From Chloroflexota bacterium (lineage in GTDB: Bacteria > Chloroflexota > Limnocylindria > Limnocylindrales > CSP1-4), in assembly GCA_021786915.1 (NCBI GenBank), contig JAJYMP010000190.1, forward strand, positions 1 through 10,157: a DNA stretch of 10,157 nucleotides. Reading direction: 5' to 3'. Shown here in pieces: positions 1 through 6,621 of this stretch. Each line of letters opens with the position of its first letter. The stretch's first letter is position 1. The translations under genes were made by a program, and so were the position numbers. The notes beneath the pieces are model-generated. The model was given only the letters and a program-made list of their open reading frames with translations, was not told the DNA's origin and did no database searches.

Positions 1-90
1 CGCTACCTCGCGATCCAGGACACCTTCACGGTCAAGCAGATGGGGCTCCACCAGATCGAGCGGCACCCCGACAGCCCGGCCGGCGAGTAG
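1..90 (+). CDS. C-terminal end of an unidentified protein (5' partial)
   Basis: Frame 1 is open from the window edge and ends at the TAG at 88-90, giving 29 residues that begin RYLAIQDTFTVKQMGLHQIE and end HPDSPAGE. I do not recognise the family from so short a tail. It has no membrane segment or metal motif. The next gene begins only 10 bases downstream on the same strand, so the two are probably co-transcribed and this protein probably belongs to the same pathway as the cupin. The reading frame is credible because it is open to the edge, the codons are GC-rich at third positions, and the downstream start follows closely. Its function is unknown. Confidence 0.6.
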   Translation, partial: RYLAIQDTFTVKQMGLHQIERHPDSPAGE

Positions 91-100
91 GCAGCGGACG

Positions 101-1168
101 GTGGACGACCGCGACAGCGCCTCCGCCCCGGCCGGCAACCGGCCGACCGGGACCGGGCTCTACTGGGACGAGCGGCGGCAGTTCCTGATGGTTGAGGGCG
201 TCATCGCCCGGGACATCGCGACCTTCCCGCTCATGCCGCGCCCCAAGCGCCGGATCCGCTCCGCGTCCGGCGACGGCCCGGCGCCGCGTGCGGCGGCCTT
301 CGACACCCTGGGCGGCAACACCACCCTGGGGATCCACCTGAGCGAGGTCCCGCCCGGAGGCGAGAAGCAAGGCCACCGGCACCTCGACGAGGCGACCTTC
401 TACATCGTCTCGGGGCGGGGCTGGAGCGAGCTCCGCCAGGCCGACGGCCTGCCGGACCAGCGGGTCGACTGGCGGGCAGGCGACGTCATCACGATCCCCT
501 CCAACGCCTGGCACAAGCACTACAACGCCGACCCGGACCTGCCCGCCCTCCAGCTCGCGTTCAAGAACACGCGCCTGCTGCGCAAACTGTTCGGCAGCCG
601 CGAGTTCGTGTACCAGAACGACTTCCGGTTCCACGACCGGTACGACGACGAGGCCGACTACTGGACCAGCCGGGAGACGGGCGAGGACGGCGCGCTGCGG
701 GTCAACGCGATCCGCGACGTGGTCAACGAGACGGTCGATCCGGACCCCTCGGCCGGCGTCGCGGTCGGGATCCGGCGGTACGCCATGGGCGGCCACCGCA
801 CGATCGACCACGCGCTGGTGGAGATCGGGCCGGGGGGGCGGACGCGGCCCCATCGCCCGCTGGCCGAGGAGGCGTTCGTGGTCCTCCGCGGATCGGGCGC
901 CACCCGGCTCTGGACGGATGGCGGGGACGAGGTCACGGTCGAGTGGACGGCGGGCGATCTCGTCTCGCCGCCCTTCCAGACGTGGCGCGAGCATGTCCAG
1001 ACGGGCCAGGAGAGCGTTCGCCTGCTGCGCTTCCGGAACACGTTCATCGGGCGCGCACTGGGCATCGCGGACGGTGCCTCGCTCGACGCCGAGCTCCCAG
1101 TTCGGTGGCCGTCGGTGGTCGAGTGCGACCGGACCGCCGTGGTCACGCCGTCGGGCGCCGAGGGTTGA
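101..1168 (+). CDS. Two-domain cupin protein (bicupin), possible dioxygenase-like
   Basis: A 355-residue protein with two cupin beta-barrels. The N-terminal barrel carries both classical motifs: H92-R-H94-x2-E97 in motif 1, and G127-D128...P133...H138...N142 in motif 2. Together these give a full 3-His/1-Glu metal site. The C-terminal barrel (about 217-315) keeps the fold signature (G285-D286, P291, W295), but HxH has become H251-R-P253 and the motif 2 histidine position is R296, so it probably binds no metal. Length and bicupin layout resemble gentisate 1,2-dioxygenase-type proteins, though the motifs are not close enough to assign that activity. I chose the GTG at 101, ten bases after the previous stop. 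No strong ribosome site is visible, and ATG 188 (residue 30) is an alternative that would lose a plausible N-terminal segment. It converges on the GMC gene. Family confidence is high; substrate unknown. Confidence 0.88.
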   Translation: MDDRDSASAPAGNRPTGTGLYWDERRQFLMVEGVIARDIATFPLMPRPKRRIRSASGDGPAPRAAAFDTLGGNTTLGIHLSEVPPGGEKQGHRHLDEATFYIVSGRGWSELRQADGLPDQRVDWRAGDVITIPSNAWHKHYNADPDLPALQLAFKNTRLLRKLFGSREFVYQNDFRFHDRYDDEADYWTSRETGEDGALRVNAIRDVVNETVDPDPSAGVAVGIRRYAMGGHRTIDHALVEIGPGGRTRPHRPLAEEAFVVLRGSGATRLWTDGGDEVTVEWTAGDLVSPPFQTWREHVQTGQESVRLLRFRNTFIGRALGIADGASLDAELPVRWPSVVECDRTAVVTPSGAEG

Positions 1169-1174
1169 CCTTCC

Positions 1175-1202
1175 ACCGGGGCTCGCACGCGCGGGCCCCG
1201 GT
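1175..1202. terminator. Inverted repeat between convergent cupin and GMC genes
   Basis: ACCGGGGC (1175-1182) is the exact reverse complement of GCCCCGGT (1195-1202). This gives an 8-bp stem with a 12-base loop, starting six bases after the cupin stop. The downstream sequence CTGGTTTC has only a short T run, so this is a weak candidate intrinsic terminator. Its position between two convergent genes is what a shared terminator would occupy. Confidence 0.4.
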
Positions 1203-1267
1203 CTGGTTTCGCCGCCCCCCGGCGTGGCGCGCCGCTCCCCAGCGCTCGCGTCGTCGCGGCGTCGTGC

Positions 1268-2857
1268 CTAGCGGGGACCCACAACCCCGGCTGCGGGTGA
1301 GGCGCCGACTGTGGGGGACGCCGCGGGCCCGAGGGGCATCGCCCGGCCGGCGACAACGCGCGCCGCCACCTCGCCCACGAGCATGGCCGCGAGGTTGGTG
1401 TTCGCATGCGGGACCGTCGGCAGCACTGACGCGTCGGCGACGAACAGCCCCTCCAGCCCGTGGACCTGGAGGCTCGAGTCCACGACGGCGCCCGGGTCGT
1501 CGTCGCGGCCCACCCGGCACGTGCCCACCCCGTGGTGGTACGTGTCGTAGGTCGTGCGCACATGCTCTTCCCAGTCGTCGGTCGCGGCCGGGGTCAGCAT
1601 CGGGCCGTAGTAGGCCGCGAGTGGGGGCTGGGCGGCCAGGCGGGCCGCGAGCGCGATCCCGTCCACGAGCGCTCGCACGTCGTCGGGATGCTCGCACAAG
1701 GCGGGCTCGACCTCGGGCAGCGCCGAGGGATCGGCCGACGCCAGCCGGACTCGCCCCGCAGAGCGGTGCTCCAGCAGGTGGAGCGAGACCGGCAGCATGG
1801 GCGGCAGGCCGGCGACGCGGACGGTGGGACGCATGAAGACGTGGAGGTCGGGGGCGGCTAGGTCCGGACGACTCCGCGCGATCAGGCGCACCTTGGGGAT
1901 CACCCACTCCTCCCGCAGCTCGGTCGTCCCCTCGAACGTCACGTAGACGACCGCGTGGTCGCGGTAGTTCTGCCCCACACCGTCGAGCGGCGCGACGACC
2001 GGGACGCCGAGCCGCCGGAGCTCCGCCTCGGGCCCGACCCCGGACAGCTGCAGCAGCTGCGGCGAGTGGTACACGCCGGCAGCGAGCACGACCACACCGG
2101 CCGCGATGCGCCGCACGCCGTCCCGCCCGACCACCTCGACGCCGCGGGCCCGGCGCCCATCGAGCAGCACTCTGGCGACCGTCGTCTCGGGAAGCACCGT
2201 GAGGTTCGGCCGCTGGCGCGCGGGGTCCAGGTAGGCGACCGCCGACGACTGGCGCCGGTCATCCCTGATCGCGTACGGCGATGCGCACACGCCGAAGGGG
2301 GCGGGCTGGTTGAGGTCGGGGCAGGGCGGCAGTCCCAGCGCGCCAGCCGCCTCGATGAGGGCGCGCACCGGCGGGTCCCCGGGGTCGTCGAGCCGGAACC
2401 CGCGACTGAGCACCAGCGGGCCGGCATCGCCGTGGAGCGGGTCGTCGGCGAAATCGTCGTCGCGCTCGATCGCCCGCATCAGCGGCAGCATGGCCGCGTA
2501 CGACCACGCCTCGCCGCCGAACGCCGACCACGCCTCGAAGTCGCAGGCCATCGGCCGGACAGCGGCCAGGTTGTTGACCGACGAGCCGCCGCCCATGACC
2601 CGGCCGGACAGCAGCGGCAGCGGCGAGCCGTCTTGGCGCTCGGCCTCGTACAGCCGCACATACGGGGATGACAGGACCAGCTCCGCCTGGCGCTTGGGGT
2701 CCGCGATCACCTCGGGCAGCGGCTGCGGATCTGGCCCGTCCTCCACCAGCAGCACCCTCATCGTCGGGTCCTCGCTCAGGCGCGCGGCGACGATGCACCC
2801 CGACGTGCCCCCGCCGACCACCACGACGTCGAACGCCTCGCTGTTCCCGACGGTCAC
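1268..2857 (-). CDS. GMC-family FAD-dependent alcohol oxidoreductase
   Basis: A 529-residue flavoprotein of the glucose-methanol-choline (GMC) family, which oxidises an alcohol to an aldehyde or ketone. The FAD-binding Rossmann motif is at 11-20 (VVVVGGGTSG), followed by the acidic VEDG segment around 38-41. GMC signature 1 lies at 85-96 (GRVMGGGSSVNN). Signature 2 lies at 261-275 (GVYHSPQLLQLSGVG), close to consensus with Val262 as a deviation. The catalytic His is H442 in HHGVGTCRVG, and the C-terminal active-site region HANTNLAAM (484-492) supplies the second catalytic position. There is no signal peptide, so it is probably cytoplasmic. The GTG start at 2857 has a G-rich ribosome site about six bases upstream and overlaps the stop of the CoxG-like gene in a GTGA junction, implying translational coupling. 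Length is typical of choline-dehydrogenase-like members. Together with the divergent aldehyde dehydrogenase it suggests a two-step alcohol oxidation; substrate unknown. Confidence 0.93.
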   Translation of the reverse strand: MTVGNSEAFDVVVVGGGTSGCIVAARLSEDPTMRVLLVEDGPDPQPLPEVIADPKRQAELVLSSPYVRLYEAERQDGSPLPLLSGRVMGGGSSVNNLAAVRPMACDFEAWSAFGGEAWSYAAMLPLMRAIERDDDFADDPLHGDAGPLVLSRGFRLDDPGDPPVRALIEAAGALGLPPCPDLNQPAPFGVCASPYAIRDDRRQSSAVAYLDPARQRPNLTVLPETTVARVLLDGRRARGVEVVGRDGVRRIAAGVVVLAAGVYHSPQLLQLSGVGPEAELRRLGVPVVAPLDGVGQNYRDHAVVYVTFEGTTELREEWVIPKVRLIARSRPDLAAPDLHVFMRPTVRVAGLPPMLPVSLHLLEHRSAGRVRLASADPSALPEVEPALCEHPDDVRALVDGIALAARLAAQPPLAAYYGPMLTPAATDDWEEHVRTTYDTYHHGVGTCRVGRDDDPGAVVDSSLQVHGLEGLFVADASVLPTVPHANTNLAAMLVGEVAARVVAGRAMPLGPAASPTVGASPAAGVVGPR

Positions 2858-3348
2858 GGCCGGCCCCCCTGCAGCCCGGGCGCCGCGTCCGCCCCGGCCG
2901 CGTCCGCGGCCTCGAGCCGTCGGCGCAGGCAGCCCACGGCGCCGTCGATCATGAGGCTGGCGGTCGCGCGCATGACCATCTCGCCCAGGATCGCGAGCCG
3001 GCCGTGGACGCCGACGGATGCGTCGTAGGCGAGCTCGGTGCCGCCGTCCGCCTCCGCGACGCGGGCCCGCACCGCGGCGTCGAGCCGACTCCGGGTGACC
3101 GTGTCCGCGCCTTCGATCCGCACGACCAGCGCGTCCGGGAAGACGGCCTCCTCGATCGTAGCCGTGAAGACGAACTCCCCGTCCATCGGCCCCACCGCGG
3201 CATGGACGGTGCCCTCGAACCTGCGCTCGTCCACCTGCCGGACGTCGCGCGCCCCTGGCACGCAGTCGGCGAGGGCGAGCGGCGACAGGAGCAGCTCCCA
3301 CGTCGCCGAGGTCGTGGCGGCGATGCGGAATGCGCCCCGAAGCCTCAT
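2854..3348 (-). CDS. CoxG-like SRPBCC protein
   Basis: A 164-residue protein matching the CoxG (carbon monoxide dehydrogenase subunit G) branch of the SRPBCC fold. Family landmarks appear in order: an AT-x-TW helix segment (11-17), LADCVPG (26-32; family form LaxCiPG), VGPMDGEF (52-59), and the C-terminal block GGTELAYDASVGVHGRLAI (102-120) leading into the long C-terminal helix. True CoxG has a C-terminal membrane anchor. Here the tail (141-164) is charged, Ala/Gly-rich and has no hydrophobic span, so the protein is probably soluble. No molybdenum CO dehydrogenase subunits are nearby. Instead its stop overlaps the GTG of the GMC oxidoreductase by four bases, suggesting a partner or accessory role for that enzyme or binding of a hydrophobic ligand. 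The ATG at 3348 lies just inside the divergent promoter; its ribosome site is weak. Confidence 0.82.
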   Translation of the reverse strand: MRLRGAFRIAATTSATWELLLSPLALADCVPGARDVRQVDERRFEGTVHAAVGPMDGEFVFTATIEEAVFPDALVVRIEGADTVTRSRLDAAVRARVAEADGGTELAYDASVGVHGRLAILGEMVMRATASLMIDGAVGCLRRRLEAADAAGADAAPGLQGGRP

Positions 3349-3381
3349 GTCGCTGTGCGGTCCTGTGCTGTGTGCGAAGAA

Positions 3382-3411
3382 TGTCTACAATCCTGATTGT
3401 ACTGCATACAA
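3382..3411. promoter_or_regulatory. Divergent promoter with paired TGTNNACA operator-like sites (site A)
   Basis: An AT-rich island between the CoxG-GMC operon (-) and ALDH (+). TGTCTACA (3382-3389) and TGCATACA (3403-3410, one mismatch to TGTNNACA) start exactly 21 bases apart. Two overlapping perfect inverted repeats are also present: TACAAT-CCTG-ATTGTA (3386-3401) and TTGTA-CTGCA-TACAA (3397-3411). TACAAT reads as a possible -10 on either strand. On the plus strand TCTACA (3384-3389), 17 bases, TACAAG (3407-3412) is another possible promoter, so the exact boxes are uncertain. The motif fits the GT(N)xAC core of GntR-family operators and recurs at the other two promoters in this window. Confidence 0.65.
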
Positions 3412-3424
3412 GATGGCGGTGATC

Positions 3425-4909
3425 ATGATCCTCGACACGCTGCTCGACGCGCTTGGTGAGGGCGACTCGCCCGTCGTGGGGTCGTTCATCGGGAGACGGG
3501 CGGACACGCCGGTGGACGGCACGCCCGAGATCGACGTCTTCGCCCCCGCGACGGGGCGGCGGATCGCCCGCCTTGCCGATGCGGGGGAGGCGGGCGTGGA
3601 CCGGGCGGTGGCGTCGGGCATCGAGGCGTTCCGGGCCTGGCGGCGGGTGCCCGCCCGCGAGCGCGGCGCCATCGTGAGCGAGCTGGCCGCCCGCATCGCC
3701 GCTCGGGCAGACGACCTCGCGCTCCTCGACGCGCACGACACCGGCAACCCGCTGGCCGCGATGCGCGCCGACGTCGCCAAGGGCGTCCGGCTGGCGCGTG
3801 AGGCCGCCGGGCTCGCACTCGAGATCCGCGGCGAGACGTTCCCGCTCCCCGGGCACCACTACACGCAGCGCGAGCCGTGGGGCGTGGTGGGCCGCATGAT
3901 CACGTTCAACCACCCCACGATGTTCGCCTGCGCGCGGGTCGCGACCGCGCTCGTCGCCGGCAACTGCGTGGTGCTCAAGCCGAGCGAGCTGGCGCCGCTG
4001 TCGGCGATCGCGCTGGGCGAACTCACGGCCGGTCTGGTCCCGGACGGCGTCGTCTCGATCGTGGCGGGCGGGCCCGCGACCGGGGCCGCCCTGGTGCGCC
4101 ATCCTGACGTCCGCCGCCTCACGTTCACCGGCAGCACGGCCACGGCCCTCCGGATCCAGGCTGCGGCGGCCGCGAGCGGGCACGTCAAGACGCTGACGCT
4201 CGAGCTGGGCGGCAAGAACCCAATCGTGGTCTTCCCAGACGTCGACGTGGACGAGGCGGCGGCTGCGATCGTGCGGGGCATGAACTACACGCGGGTGCAG
4301 GGCCAGAGCTGCGGCTCCACGAGTCGGCTCGTCATCCACGCCTCGATCGCGGGCCCGGTCCTCGAGCGCGTCGCTGCGGCGGTGAGCCGGATCCGCATCG
4401 GCCTCCCCACGGACTCGGCGACGGAGATGGGCTCGCTGATCAGCCCGGCGGCGCGCGCCCGCTGTCTCGGCGCGGTGTCGAGGGCGACGGCGGCCGGGGC
4501 ACGGGTCCTGACCGGCGGGGGCATCCCCGACGCTGCCGAGCTGGCGGGGGGCGCCTACTTCGAGCCCACCGTCGTCGACCGGGTGCGTCCCGGGACCGAG
4601 CTCGCGGACGAGGAGGTGTTCGGGCCTGTCCTGGCCGCGCTGACGTTCGAGGACGAGGCGGAGGCCATCGCGCTCGCGAACGAGGGCGCCTACGGGCTGA
4701 CCGCGGCGGTCTGGACCCGCGACATCGACCGAGCCTTCCGCATGGTCGACGCGCTCGAGGCGGGCTACGTCTGGGTCAACGACGTGGAGACGAGATTCCC
4801 GGCCGTCCCGTTCGGCGGCTGGCGGGACTCGGGCGTGGGCGCGGAGCACGGCCTCGAGGAGATCCTGTCGATGACCCGCCTGAGGGCCGTCAACATCCGG
4901 GTCGGATAG
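3425..4909 (+). CDS. NAD(P)-dependent aldehyde dehydrogenase
   Basis: A 494-residue member of the aldehyde dehydrogenase superfamily, which oxidises an aldehyde to the carboxylic acid. Landmarks: the oxyanion Asn in TFNHP (N162), cofactor-binding KPSE (185-188), the Rossmann turn FTGST (234-238), the general base E260 in LELGGKNP, the nucleophile C296 in GQSCGS, EEVFGPV (396-402), and PFGGWRDSGVG (462-472), where Arg replaces the usual Lys. Length and motifs fit the betaine- or aromatic-aldehyde-type group. I prefer ATG 3425 because GGCGG sits five bases before it, within a GGTGATC stretch that pairs with the 16S tail. ATG 3413 lies against the putative promoter and has no ribosome site. The gene is divergent from the CoxG-GMC pair and shares its operator region, so it may take the GMC product aldehyde. 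It converges on the MFS gene. Confidence 0.94.
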   Translation: MILDTLLDALGEGDSPVVGSFIGRRADTPVDGTPEIDVFAPATGRRIARLADAGEAGVDRAVASGIEAFRAWRRVPARERGAIVSELAARIAARADDLALLDAHDTGNPLAAMRADVAKGVRLAREAAGLALEIRGETFPLPGHHYTQREPWGVVGRMITFNHPTMFACARVATALVAGNCVVLKPSELAPLSAIALGELTAGLVPDGVVSIVAGGPATGAALVRHPDVRRLTFTGSTATALRIQAAAAASGHVKTLTLELGGKNPIVVFPDVDVDEAAAAIVRGMNYTRVQGQSCGSTSRLVIHASIAGPVLERVAAAVSRIRIGLPTDSATEMGSLISPAARARCLGAVSRATAAGARVLTGGGIPDAAELAGGAYFEPTVVDRVRPGTELADEEVFGPVLAALTFEDEAEAIALANEGAYGLTAAVWTRDIDRAFRMVDALEAGYVWVNDVETRFPAVPFGGWRDSGVGAEHGLEEILSMTRLRAVNIRVG

Positions 4910-4921
4910 CGAGTCCCGGGA

Positions 4922-4937
4922 GCCTCCTTCGGGAGGC
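4922..4937. terminator. UUCG-loop hairpin between convergent ALDH and MFS genes
   Basis: GCCTCC (4922-4927), loop TTCG (4928-4931) and GGAGGC (4932-4937) form a perfect 6-bp stem closed by C-G around a UUCG tetraloop, an unusually stable RNA hairpin. It lies 12 bases after the ALDH stop and about 60 bases beyond the MFS stop on the other strand. There is no T tract, but its position between convergent stops suggests a transcription terminator or 3'-end stabiliser for ALDH. Confidence 0.6.
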
Positions 4938-4996
4938 CGACACGCTGGGCGGGCCGCCGGCCGCGTCCGGGGGCGCGCCGGAAGGGCGGCGTTCCG

Positions 4997-6418
4997 TCAG
5001 GGGGCGACGGAGCCTGCGGACGTCGCGTCGTCCGCCAGCAGACGCGCCTCGGCTCCGCCCGCGCTCGAACTCCGCGGCGCCGCCAGTCCAGCCGGATCCG
5101 TGGCGTCCTCCACCTGCGCCGCCCCGGCGTCCAGCAGGCGCCACGCGCGGCGAGTGGCCAGGATGCCCAGCGGGGCGAGAACGACCGCGGCGAGGACGGC
5201 CTCGCGCACGCCGAACGCGGCGGCAAGGGAGCCGACCGCCAGGGCCGTGAACGGTCGGTTGCCAAGATGGGCCATCTGGTGGAAGGCCATGACGCGGCCC
5301 CGCATGGCATCGGGAACCTCTGCCTGCAGGGTGCCGGTCAGGATCGGGAACACGAGGGAGAAGCCGAAGCCGTCGAGGGCCACGCCCGCCATGCCGACGA
5401 CGAGGCTCGGCGCGAGGGCGGTGAGGGCGAGTCCGAGGGCCTGGATCGCGAACCCGAGCGTCCGCATGCGCTTCGCGAAGCCGCGTCGCCGGAGGGGCAC
5501 GAACAGGAGGAGCGCGAGCGCTGATCCCGCGGCCTGGGCGGCCACCACGAGTCCGGCATCTCCTCCGGCGGCCCCGAGGGCCTCCGTCGCGATCGCCGGC
5601 GACAGGGTTCGGACTGCCTCCATCGGCGCGCTGGTGGCGACGACGCCGATCAGCAGGGCCAGGACCCACGGCTGCTGCCGCACGAAAGCGATGGCGCCGG
5701 CACTCGCCGCGAGGTCGTGCGGGGCGTGGTCCGCCCGCCCTGCCGAGGGCGCCGCGCCGGCGCGTGTCGCGGGGGCGGCCGGGCGGAGGTCCTGCGGGCG
5801 GTTCGCGCCAAGGTGCAGGCGCTGCAGGTAGACCATGCTCGCGATGGGCCCGAGGTACGTGAGCGCGTTCGCCAGGAACGCCCAGCCGGCGCCCGCGAAC
5901 GCGATGACGACCGTGGCGATCACCGGTCCGGCGATCTGGCCCAGGACGAACTGGAGCGAGTTGAGGCCGGCCGCGTCGGTGATCTCGTCGCGCGGCACGA
6001 GACTGGGCAGGATCGCAGTCAGCGACGGCTTGGCGATCGCATACGCGGTGTTGAGCACGAACGCCGTGACCACGAGGTGGACCTCGTCCACCGATCCGGA
6101 TAGCGTCAGGGCGGCCAGGACACCCGCCGCGGCGGTCGACACGACGTGGGCGAGGATCACGACTCGCCGCCGGTCGAACCGGTCCGATACCATGCCGCCG
6201 GCCACCGAGAACAGCAGGATCGGCACGAAACCCGCGAAGTTGAGGAACCCAACAGCGAGCGCGGATCCGGTCAGCTGATAGACGAAGATCGACGCGGCCA
6301 CCGTCTGGAGCCACGTCCCGAGATTGGACAGCAGCCCGCCCGCCCAGTACAGGGCGAATGGCCGGTGGCGGAATGGGCCGAGGCGCTCCAGCATTGGGGC
6401 GCGAGCCGGGTGCTCCAC
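4997..6418 (-). CDS. MFS transporter, MFS_3 (transmembrane secretion effector) type
   Basis: A 473-residue membrane protein of the major facilitator superfamily. The N-terminus (PFRHRPFALYWAGGLLSNLG, 15-34) and the segment VYQLTGSALAVGFL (46-59) are typical of the MFS_3/EntS-like branch, whose members usually export metabolites or drugs by proton antiport. MFS motif A, GGMVSDRFDRRR (74-85), lies between helices 2 and 3. The central loop (about 200-240) is long and Ala/Pro-rich between two groups of about six hydrophobic spans, and an equivalent of motif A follows helix 8 (PLRRRGFAKRM, 308-318). The C-terminal 45 residues are hydrophilic. I chose GTG 6418 because GAGGG lies six bases upstream; ATG 6394 has no well-spaced ribosome site. 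It is divergent from the GntR gene and shares its operator-containing promoter region, so it is probably a regulatory target. Direction and substrate are unknown. Confidence 0.88.
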   Translation of the reverse strand: MEHPARAPMLERLGPFRHRPFALYWAGGLLSNLGTWLQTVAASIFVYQLTGSALAVGFLNFAGFVPILLFSVAGGMVSDRFDRRRVVILAHVVSTAAAGVLAALTLSGSVDEVHLVVTAFVLNTAYAIAKPSLTAILPSLVPRDEITDAAGLNSLQFVLGQIAGPVIATVVIAFAGAGWAFLANALTYLGPIASMVYLQRLHLGANRPQDLRPAAPATRAGAAPSAGRADHAPHDLAASAGAIAFVRQQPWVLALLIGVVATSAPMEAVRTLSPAIATEALGAAGGDAGLVVAAQAAGSALALLLFVPLRRRGFAKRMRTLGFAIQALGLALTALAPSLVVGMAGVALDGFGFSLVFPILTGTLQAEVPDAMRGRVMAFHQMAHLGNRPFTALAVGSLAAAFGVREAVLAAVVLAPLGILATRRAWRLLDAGAAQVEDATDPAGLAAPRSSSAGGAEARLLADDATSAGSVAP

Positions 6419-6436
6419 GGAAGGCCCTCGGGGGGA

Positions 6437-6470
6437 TTGTGGACAAATGTTTGCCACGAATGTATACATT
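6437..6470. promoter_or_regulatory. MFS/GntR divergent promoter with two TGTNNACA sites (site B)
   Basis: Two palindromic elements lie in the 203-bp gap between the divergent MFS and GntR genes: TTGTGGACAA (6437-6446) and AATGTATACATT (6459-6470), the latter a perfect 12-base palindrome. Their TGTNNACA cores start 23 bases apart. On the plus strand TGGACA (6440-6445), a 17-base spacer and TATACA (6463-6468) make a credible sigma70-type promoter for the GntR gene, each box lying inside one element. That arrangement would allow autorepression and control of the MFS gene. I could not identify a convincing separate MFS promoter on the minus strand. Confidence 0.68.
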
Positions 6471-6489
6471 CCGATGACGACGCGCCTGT

Positions 6490-6505
6490 CTGAACTGGTG
6501 TTCAG
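6490..6505. repeat. Inverted repeat in the GntR leader
   Basis: CTGAAC (6490-6495) and GTTCAG (6500-6505) are exact reverse complements around TGGT. The repeat lies downstream of the inferred GntR promoter and about 115 bases before its start codon, and upstream of the MFS gene on the other strand. It could be a further protein-binding site or a small RNA hairpin; it does not match the TGTNNACA element. Confidence 0.4.
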
Positions 6506-6621
6506 GGGAGCAGCAGGCGAGTCGCGAGCAATCGGTGCACCGGCCACCACGCGCCAGGACACGCAGCCGTCGCCCCCGGCGTGCGGCCCGAGGACTCGGC
6601 CGATCAGGAGGCGAGGAGACC

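Noticed and set aside
3038..3424. N-terminal extension of the ALDH frame back to 3038
   Set aside because: It would run antisense through the CoxG-like gene and across the divergent promoter; ALDH family length is met from 3425.
2858..4849. Long minus-strand open frame continuous with the GMC gene, giving an apparent 1193-residue protein
   Set aside because: Only the part up to 2857 has family motifs. The rest is low-complexity Arg/Ala/Gly/Pro sequence antisense to ALDH and out of frame with the CoxG-like gene, typical of shadow frames in GC-rich DNA.
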